DNA of 12,435 bases, taken from assembly GCA_030590525.1 (NCBI GenBank), contig JAUUYI010000026.1, positions 1-12,435 on the forward strand, written 5' to 3'. The notes under the pieces are model-generated. The model was not told where the DNA came from. It did no database searches and saw nothing but the letters and a program-made list of their open reading frames with translations. How positions within the stretch are numbered: the first letter of the stretch is position 1; each line of letters starts with the position of its first letter. The translations under genes and the position numbers were made by a program. The DNA is from Sedimenticola sp. GTDB lineage: Bacteria > Pseudomonadota > Gammaproteobacteria > Chromatiales > Chromatiaceae. Of this stretch, positions 6,787 through 12,435 are shown one piece after another.

Positions 6787-9105
6787 ATGTCTGATGACCA
6801 GATGGTAACGATCGAAGTCGATGGGCGGGAACTGGAGGCCAAGGCCGGCACCATGCTCATCGAGGTGACTGATGCGGCAGGTATCAGTGTCCCCCGTTTC
6901 TGTTACCACAGGAAACTCTCCACCTCCGCCAACTGCCGTATGTGCCTGGTGGAAGTTGAAAAGGTGCCCAAGCCGCTGCCGGCCTGTGCCACGCCGGTGA
7001 ACGAGGGGATGAAGGTCCACACCCGCTCGCCCCTGGCCCTGGCCGCCCAGAAGGGCACCATGGAGTTCCTGCTGATCAATCATCCCCTGGATTGCCCCAT
7101 TTGCGATCAGGGTGGCGAATGCGAGCTGCAGGATCTCGCCCTGGGCTATGGTAGTGATGTATCCCGTTACACGGAGAGCAAACGGGTAGTCGCTGACAAG
7201 GATATCGGCCCGCTGATCGCCACCGACTTCACCCGCTGTATCCACTGCACCCGCTGCGTCCGTTTCGGCGCTGAGATTGCGGGTGTGCGTGAACTGGGGG
7301 CCACCGGGCGGGGCGAACACATGGCCATCGGCACCTATGTGGAGAAGAGCGTCGATTCGGAACTCTCCGGCAACATTATCGATGTCTGTCCGGTGGGCTC
7401 GCTTACCTCCAAGCCTTTCCGGTTTCGTGCCCGTGCCTGGGAGCTGGTTCAGCACGATACCATCGCCCCCCATGATTCGGTCGGTTCCAATCTGCATCTG
7501 CATGAGCGGCGCGGGCAGGTGATGCGGGTTCACCCGCGGGACAACGAGGCGGTCAACGAGTGCTGGATCTCGGACCGGGACCGTTTCAGCTATGAAGGGC
7601 TCAACAGCGATCAGCGCCTGACCCGGCCGATGATCAAGCGCAATGGCAAGTGGCAGCAGAGCGAGTGGCAGCAGGCGCTGGAAGCGGCAGTGAACGGGCT
7701 GAAACAGGCGCGGGGCGCTGGCGGTGACCGCCTGGGTGCCCTGGTCTCTCCCTCCGCCACCCTGGAGGAGCTCTATCTGGCGGGATCTCTGATGCGCGCC
7801 CTGGAGAGCGATAATATCGATTTTCGCTTGCGCCAGGGGGACTTCCGCAGTGAGGAACCCCGTTTCCCCTGGCTGGGTCAGGAGATCGCTGACCTGGAAA
7901 CGCTGGAGGCGGCGCTGTTGGTCGGCGCCAATCCCCGCAAGGAACAGCCAATCTTTGGCCACCGCCTGCGCAAGGCGGCGCTGGCCGGGGCAAAGATCAG
8001 TTATATCAACCCGTTGAAGCTGGACCTCACCTACCACAGCGAACAGCTGGTAGGTACTCCCGCCGGGATGCTGGATGATCTGGCCGGTGTGGCCAAGGCG
8101 CTGGGTGTCGCTGGAACCCTGACCGATGGTGCCGAAGCGGGCAAGCGGCACCAGGCGCTGGCGGACCAGCTCAAGTCGGCTGGAAAGGCCACTGTCCTGC
8201 TGGGAAACATCGCGGTTGCGCACCCCGATTACTCCCTGATCCAGGCCCTGGCCTCTGCGATTGCCAGAGCGGTGCAAGCCACCTTCGGCTATCTGCCTGA
8301 GGCGGCGAACAGCACAGGGGCCAGATTGGCCGGCGCCATGCCGCTGGACGGGGGCGCGGATGCACATTCCATGCTGCAGGAGCCCCGCAAGGGTTATTTG
8401 CTGCTGGGTGTGGAGCCCGGCCTGGATTTCTGGGACCCGGCCCTGGCAGCGGGTGCTTTCGAACGGGCGGAGTTCGTGGTTGCTCTCAGCAGTTTCCGCA
8501 GCCCCTCGCTGGAGGCAGCCGCAGATGTTCTGCTGCCACTGGCCGCCTTTGCCGAGACCTCCGGTACCTATATCAATGCGGCGGGCAGTTGGCAATCATT
8601 CAAGGGTGCGGTGAGACCCGCGGGTGATGCCCGCCCCGGCTGGAAGATCCTGCGGGTGATGGGCAATCTTCTCGACCTGGAAGGGTTCGAGCAGGAGAGT
8701 TCGGAACAGGTGCTGGAGCAGCTGAAGCAGGCAGCCGCCGGGATGAAGCCGGACAACGCCGTGGCGGAGACAGCTTCCAGCGAGCGTCGCAGCCAGGTCG
8801 ACCGTCTGATGCGTGTGGGTGACGTTCCCCTCTATGCCATCGACCCACTGGTGCGCCGGGCCCAGGCTCTGCAACAGACCCGTGACGCGATCAAGGCGGG
8901 TGTCTGGATCAACGGGGCGGTTGCAGTGCAGCTGGGGCTGGCTGCGGGTGATCAGGTGACGGTGACTCAGTCCGGTCATCGGGTGGCCCTGCCGGTAGCG
9001 ATAGACCCGGCCCTGCCGGATGGTTGTGTACGGATACCCGCTGGCCTGTCGGGCACCGAGACCCTGGGCCCACAGTTTGGCGAAGTGACCCTGGAGAAGG
9101 CATAG
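6787..9105 (+). CDS. nuoG: NADH-quinone oxidoreductase subunit G
   Basis: NuoG (75-kDa/Nqo3 family) is the largest peripheral subunit and passes electrons from NuoF toward NuoI. The 772-residue protein carries three clusters near its N terminus: [2Fe-2S] N1b with Cys39, Cys50, Cys53 and Cys67; N5 with His99, Cys103, Cys106 and Cys112 ([14 protein letters not shown]); and N4 with Cys151, Cys154, Cys157 and Cys201. The rest is a molybdopterin-oxidoreductase-like domain kept for structure only. The region that binds N7 in E. coli reads APHDSVGSN here, without the cysteines, so N7 is absent. The start ATG has only a weak ribosome site. The stop lies 4 nt before nuoH. Confidence 0.98.
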   Translation: MSDDQMVTIEVDGRELEAKAGTMLIEVTDAAGISVPRFCYHRKLSTSANCRMCLVEVEKVPKPLPACATPVNEGMKVHTRSPLALAAQKGTMEFLLINHPLDCPICDQGGECELQDLALGYGSDVSRYTESKRVVADKDIGPLIATDFTRCIHCTRCVRFGAEIAGVRELGATGRGEHMAIGTYVEKSVDSELSGNIIDVCPVGSLTSKPFRFRARAWELVQHDTIAPHDSVGSNLHLHERRGQVMRVHPRDNEAVNECWISDRDRFSYEGLNSDQRLTRPMIKRNGKWQQSEWQQALEAAVNGLKQARGAGGDRLGALVSPSATLEELYLAGSLMRALESDNIDFRLRQGDFRSEEPRFPWLGQEIADLETLEAALLVGANPRKEQPIFGHRLRKAALAGAKISYINPLKLDLTYHSEQLVGTPAGMLDDLAGVAKALGVAGTLTDGAEAGKRHQALADQLKSAGKATVLLGNIAVAHPDYSLIQALASAIARAVQATFGYLPEAANSTGARLAGAMPLDGGADAHSMLQEPRKGYLLLGVEPGLDFWDPALAAGAFERAEFVVALSSFRSPSLEAAADVLLPLAAFAETSGTYINAAGSWQSFKGAVRPAGDARPGWKILRVMGNLLDLEGFEQESSEQVLEQLKQAAAGMKPDNAVAETASSERRSQVDRLMRVGDVPLYAIDPLVRRAQALQQTRDAIKAGVWINGAVAVQLGLAAGDQVTVTQSGHRVALPVAIDPALPDGCVRIPAGLSGTETLGPQFGEVTLEKA

Positions 9106-9109
9106 AACC

Positions 9110-10168
9110 ATGGATGCATTGATGAATCTCTGGGCATGGCTGGGCGAGAATCTGCTCATCGTACAGATCCTGATAAAGATCGTGGTGATCGTGGCGCCAT
9201 TGATGCTCTGTGTCGCCTATTTCACTTACGCCGAGCGTAAGATCATCGGCTACATGCAGGTCCGTATCGGGCCCAACCGGGTCGGTCCCAAGGGGTGGCT
9301 GCAGCCCATTGCCGATGCGGTCAAACTGATGTTCAAAGAGATCGTGATCCCCAGCGGCGCGAACAAGATCCTGTTTCTGATTGCGCCCATCCTTACCCTG
9401 GGTCCGGCACTGGCCGCCTGGGCGGTGTTCCCGTTCGGGGATGGCATGGTGCTGGCGGACATCAATGCGGCCCTGCTCTATGTGCTGGCGCTCACCTCGG
9501 TGGGTGTCTACGGTGTAATCATCGCCGGCTGGGCCTCCAACTCCAAGTACGCCTTTCTTGGCGCCATGCGCTCGGCGGCCCAGATCGTCTCTTATGAGAT
9601 CGCCATGGGCTTTGCCCTGGTGGGTGTGCTGGTAGCGGCGGGCAGCCTCAATCTGGGCGAGATCGTGCGCGCCCAGGCGGGGGAGGCCGGCCTGTTCAAC
9701 TGGTTCTGGCTGCCCCTGCTGCCCCTGTTCCTGATCTACTTCATCTCCGGCGTGGCCGAGACCAACCGGGCGCCGTTCGACGTTGCGGAAGGGGAGTCGG
9801 AGATCGTGGCCGGGTTCCATGTCGAGTACTCCGGGATGCCGTTCGCGGTCTTCTTCCTGGGCGAGTACGCCAACATGATCCTGGTCTCTGCCCTGACGGT
9901 CATCTTCTTTCTCGGTGGCTGGCTATCCCCGTTCCTTGGCTGGCCGGTGATCGGCCCGCTGTTCGACTGGGTCCCCGGCTTCGTCTGGCTGTTCCTGAAG
10001 ACCGCATTCGTCGGGTTCTTTTTCCTCTGGCTGCGTGCCACCTTTCCCCGTTATCGCTATGACCAGATCATGCGGCTGGGCTGGAAGGTGTTCATCCCCA
10101 TCACCATCGTCTGGATTCTGGTGGTGGGCCTGGCAGTGGTGTATCAGCTGCCCTGGTGGTTCGATTGA
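9110..10168 (+). CDS. nuoH: NADH-quinone oxidoreductase subunit H
   Basis: NuoH (ND1 family) is the membrane subunit that joins the two arms and forms the quinone entry channel. The 352-residue protein has about eight membrane helices. Both ND1 signatures are visible: [20 protein letters not shown] (residues 41-60) and [20 protein letters not shown] (starting at Pro222), the latter with the acidic residues of the quinone-side loop. [13 protein letters not shown] is also typical. The ATG is 4 nt after the nuoG stop, with GGAGAAGG inside the nuoG end (9093-9100). It ends 14 nt before nuoI. Nothing is unusual. Confidence 0.98.
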   Translation: MDALMNLWAWLGENLLIVQILIKIVVIVAPLMLCVAYFTYAERKIIGYMQVRIGPNRVGPKGWLQPIADAVKLMFKEIVIPSGANKILFLIAPILTLGPALAAWAVFPFGDGMVLADINAALLYVLALTSVGVYGVIIAGWASNSKYAFLGAMRSAAQIVSYEIAMGFALVGVLVAAGSLNLGEIVRAQAGEAGLFNWFWLPLLPLFLIYFISGVAETNRAPFDVAEGESEIVAGFHVEYSGMPFAVFFLGEYANMILVSALTVIFFLGGWLSPFLGWPVIGPLFDWVPGFVWLFLKTAFVGFFFLWLRATFPRYRYDQIMRLGWKVFIPITIVWILVVGLAVVYQLPWWFD

Positions 10169-10182
10169 TAACGGTGTGACGG

Positions 10183-10671
10183 ATGAAAGCGCTGAGCAAC
10201 TACTTCAAGAGTCTGTTTCTGCTGGAACTGTTCCGGGGCCTGAGTGTTACCGGGCGGTATCTGTTCCGTAAGAAAGTCACTGTCCAGTATCCAGAGGAGC
10301 GGGCACCCATGTCGCCTCGCTTCCGGGGTCTGCACGCCCAGCGCCGCTACGAGAATGGCGAAGAGCGCTGTATCGCCTGCAAGCTGTGCGAGGCCGTCTG
10401 CCCGGCGCTCGCCATCACCATCGAGGCCGAGGAGCGTGAGGATGGATCGCGCCGCACCACCCGTTATGACATCGACCTGTTCAAGTGTATCTTCTGCGGC
10501 TACTGCCAGGAGTCCTGCCCGGTGGATGCAATCGTCGAGACCCGGATCTACGAGTACCACTTCGAAAACCGGGAAGATGCGATCATGACCAAGGAGAAAC
10601 TCCTGGCCATCGGTGACAAGCACGAACATCAGATAGCGGCGGATATCGCGGCTCAAGCCAAGTACCGCTGA
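10183..10671 (+). CDS. nuoI: NADH-quinone oxidoreductase subunit I
   Basis: NuoI (TYKY/Nqo9 family) is a ferredoxin-like subunit with two [4Fe-4S] clusters, N6a and N6b, that pass electrons to N2 in NuoB. The 162-residue protein shows both binding motifs: [12 protein letters not shown] (Cys63, 66, 69, 73) and [12 protein letters not shown] (Cys102, 105, 108, 112). An amphipathic N-terminal segment ([15 protein letters not shown]) would lie on the membrane near NuoH. The length matches the shorter alpha/beta-type NuoI rather than the roughly 180 residues of E. coli. The ribosome site is weak (GACGG just before ATG). A 38-nt gap separates it from nuoJ. Confidence 0.98.
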   Translation: MKALSNYFKSLFLLELFRGLSVTGRYLFRKKVTVQYPEERAPMSPRFRGLHAQRRYENGEERCIACKLCEAVCPALAITIEAEEREDGSRRTTRYDIDLFKCIFCGYCQESCPVDAIVETRIYEYHFENREDAIMTKEKLLAIGDKHEHQIAADIAAQAKYR

Positions 10672-10709
10672 GGAGAGCACGGGTTACCTGACCTGTTCTG
10701 GAAGAATTT

Positions 10710-11312
10710 ATGACATTCGAACTGCTTGTCTTCTATGTATTTGCCGCCATCCTGGTGTTTGCCGCCACGATGGTGATCACCCGCCGCAACCCGGTCCACT
10801 CGGCCCTGTTCCTGGTGCTGGCTTTCTTTACCAGTGCCGGTATCTGGCTGATGGCGGAAGCGGAGTTCCTGGCTATCGTGCTGGTGCTGGTCTACGTGGG
10901 GGCGGTGATGGTGCTGTTCCTGTTCGTGGTGATGATGCTCGATATCGAGGTTGCCGCCCTGAAGGCGGGTTTCATCCGCTACCTGCCGGTGGGACTGCTG
11001 ATCGCGCTGCTGATGGCGTTCGAGATCTTCCTGGTGGTGGGGCCGGCCAACTTCGGGCTGGAACAGTTCCCCGCACCGGCACCACACCCGGCCGACTACA
11101 ACAACACCGCGGAACTGGGGCGTGTCCTTTACACCGTCTACATGTACCCGTTCGAGGTGGCCGCGGTGATCCTGCTGGTGGGCATCATCGCCGCCATCGG
11201 ACTGACCTTGCGCAAGCGTCCCCAGACCAAGTACCAGAACCCCTCCCTGCAGGTACGGGTGAAGAAGGGGACGGACCGTATCCGGGTGGTAAAGATGGAG
11301 GCGGAGGATTGA
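10710..11312 (+). CDS. nuoJ: NADH-quinone oxidoreductase subunit J
   Basis: NuoJ (ND6 family) is an integral membrane subunit between the quinone site and the pumping subunits. The 200-residue protein has about five membrane helices (roughly 2-23, 28-48, 54-76, 90-110 and 145-168) and a basic C-terminal tail. The third helix has the conserved [20 protein letters not shown] with Tyr62, the region that forms a pi-bulge in ND6. GGAAG at 10700-10704 lies 5 nt before the ATG. The gene ends one base before nuoK. Confidence 0.96.
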   Translation: MTFELLVFYVFAAILVFAATMVITRRNPVHSALFLVLAFFTSAGIWLMAEAEFLAIVLVLVYVGAVMVLFLFVVMMLDIEVAALKAGFIRYLPVGLLIALLMAFEIFLVVGPANFGLEQFPAPAPHPADYNNTAELGRVLYTVYMYPFEVAAVILLVGIIAAIGLTLRKRPQTKYQNPSLQVRVKKGTDRIRVVKMEAED

Positions 11313-11313
11313 T

Positions 11314-11619
11314 ATGATCGCACTTTCCGATTATCTGATTCTGGGCGCCATCCTCTTCTCCCTGTCGCTGGCGGGCATCTTTCTGAACCGCAAGAACGTG
11401 ATTATCCTGCTGATGTGCGTGGAACTGATGCTGCTGGCGGTCAATATGAACTTCGTTGCCTTCTCCCATTTTCATGGAGACACGGTGGGGCAGGTGTTCG
11501 TCTTCTTCATCCTGACTGTCGCGGCAGCCGAGGCGGCGATCGGACTGGCTATCCTGGTGGTCCTGTTCCGCAACCGGCGCACCATCGATGTCGAGGATCT
11601 CGATACATTGAAGGGCTGA
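11314..11619 (+). CDS. nuoK: NADH-quinone oxidoreductase subunit K
   Basis: NuoK (ND4L family, also related to the MrpC antiporter subunit) is a three-helix membrane subunit of the proton pathway. The 101-residue product has the expected length. The two conserved membrane glutamates are present: Glu37 in [11 protein letters not shown] and Glu73 in [12 protein letters not shown] (Glu36 and Glu72 in E. coli). GGAGG at 11303-11307, inside the end of nuoJ, lies 6 nt before the ATG, and only one base separates the genes, so translation is probably coupled to nuoJ. A 34-nt gap follows before nuoL. Confidence 0.98.
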   Translation: MIALSDYLILGAILFSLSLAGIFLNRKNVIILLMCVELMLLAVNMNFVAFSHFHGDTVGQVFVFFILTVAAAEAAIGLAILVVLFRNRRTIDVEDLDTLKG

Positions 11620-11653
11620 TTCCCGGCCCGCAAATGGACGCGAAATAACGCAC

Positions 11654-12435
11654 ATGGAAAACATCTACCTGACAATCGTCCTGGCTCCCCTGTTCGGGGC
11701 CATTATCGCCGGCCTCTGGGGTGGGAAGATCGGGCGTGCGGGGGCCCACTGGGTGGCCAGTTCCGGGGTGGGCCTCTCCACTCTGCTCTCCTTCTATGTG
11801 CTCTGGCAGTTCATCCAAGGCGATGCCCAGATCTACAACGAAACGATCTACACCTGGATGGTAAGTGACGGCCTGCGGATGGAGGTGGGTTTTCTGGTGG
11901 ATCAGCTGACCGCTGTGATGATCAGCGTGGTCACCTTCGTCTCTTTCTGTGTCCACATCTACACCATCGGCTACATGGCGGATGACGAGCATAACTGGCC
12001 GGATACCAGCCTGGCCGGGCGCAACAGCTACCAGCGTTTTTTCAGCTATATCTCACTGTTCACTTTCTCCATGCTGATGCTGGTGATGTCCAACAACTTC
12101 CTGCAGCTGTTCTTCGGCTGGGAGGCGGTGGGCCTGGTCTCCTATCTGTTGATCGGCTTCTGGGCGGTGCGTCCCACCGCCGTGTTTGCCAACCTGAAGG
12201 CGTTCCTGGTCAACCGGGTGGGTGACTTCGGTTTCATTCTCGGTATCGCTGCCGTGGCCATGTATGCCAACAGCCTGGACTACGCCGAGGTGTTCGCCCG
12301 GGCGCCGGGGCTGGCCGACACCCAGATCCAGATCTGGGGCGACACCCGCTGGTCCCTGATGTCGGTGGTCTGTATCCTGCTGTTCGTTGGTGCCATGGGC
12401 AAGTCGGCCCAGGTCCCGTTGCATGTCTGGCTGCC
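11654..12435 (+). CDS. nuoL: NADH-quinone oxidoreductase subunit L, 5' part (runs off the window)
   Basis: NuoL (ND5 family) is the distal, antiporter-like proton-pumping subunit. The frame is open from the ATG at 11654 to the window edge, giving 260 codons, less than half of the usual 600 or more residues. Antiporter-family landmarks are present: GFLVDQLTAVMISVVT, YQRFFSYISLFTFSMLML, GWEAVGLVSYLLIGFW with the key glutamate at 157, NRVGDFGFILG, and GKSAQVPLHVWLP with the pump lysine at 250. Residues 112-125 (EHNWPDTSLAGRNS) lengthen a loop compared with E. coli NuoL. The ribosome site is weak; a four-codon frame (MDAK, stop at 11646-11648) ends 5 nt before the start. nuoM and nuoN are expected downstream. 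Confidence 0.97.
   Translation, partial: MENIYLTIVLAPLFGAIIAGLWGGKIGRAGAHWVASSGVGLSTLLSFYVLWQFIQGDAQIYNETIYTWMVSDGLRMEVGFLVDQLTAVMISVVTFVSFCVHIYTIGYMADDEHNWPDTSLAGRNSYQRFFSYISLFTFSMLMLVMSNNFLQLFFGWEAVGLVSYLLIGFWAVRPTAVFANLKAFLVNRVGDFGFILGIAAVAMYANSLDYAEVFARAPGLADTQIQIWGDTRWSLMSVVCILLFVGAMGKSAQVPLHVWL

Noticed and set aside
6784..8595. A 603-codon open frame on the - strand opposite nuoG
   Set aside because: nuoG on the + strand is certain from its cluster ligands. Long antisense frames without stops are common opposite GC-rich genes with strong codon bias, and the translation shows no recognisable motifs.
11634..11648. Four-codon frame MDAK just before nuoL, as a possible leader peptide
   Set aside because: It has no ribosome site and is short enough to be chance. 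It is mentioned only because it ends 5 nt before the nuoL start.
1..12435. Mobile elements, CRISPR arrays, defence or biosynthetic clusters
   Set aside because: After the first 600 bases the window is almost fully taken up by recognised housekeeping genes. I saw no transposase, integrase, spaced direct repeats or unknown gene cluster.

Overview
This window is a housekeeping locus from a GC-rich gammaproteobacterium. The gene order (possible glmM end, tpiA, secG, tRNA-Leu(GAG), nuoA to nuoL), NuoC and NuoD as separate proteins, and the sequence style of the Nuo subunits suggest a Chromatiales-like organism, perhaps a sulfur oxidiser or a relative of thiotrophic symbionts. That placement comes from memory of gene order and family resemblance; no search was run.

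Layout. Bases 1-115 carry the last codons of an upstream gene, possibly glmM. About 480 bp without a convincing gene follow; this stretch becomes T-rich and holds a degenerate repeat-like block and a possible promoter. Next come tpiA (597-1349) and secG (1352-1762), 2 nt apart, then tRNA-Leu(GAG) at 1816-1900. A perfect 12-bp hairpin with a T7 tract (1910-1944) ends this first transcription unit. A new sigma70-type promoter (TTGACA, 18 bp, TAAACT at 2001-2030) then starts the respiratory complex I operon. Its leader of about 70 nt can fold into two small stems, one of which covers the nuoA ribosome binding site.

The nuo operon fills the rest: nuoA, B, C, D, E, F, G, H, I, J, K and the first 260 codons of nuoL, which runs off the right edge. 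All genes are on the + strand. Most are tightly packed or overlapping: A/B overlap by 10 nt, C/D by 8 nt, D/E by 1 nt. The exceptions are an 81-nt gap before nuoG that contains a hairpin, and gaps of 38 nt before nuoJ and 34 nt before nuoL. nuoM and nuoN are expected just downstream.

How the genes work together. NuoE, F and G form the NADH-oxidising module (FMN, N1a, N3, N1b, N4, N5). NuoB, C, D and I connect it to quinone (N6a, N6b, N2 and the quinone pocket). NuoA, H, J, K and L are membrane subunits that couple quinone reduction to proton pumping. Every iron-sulfur ligand I looked for is present, so the complex looks intact. NuoG lacks the ligands for the extra N7 cluster found in E. coli.

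I see no mobile element, CRISPR array, defence system or unknown multigene system here. The findings are modest and mostly concern non-coding structure.
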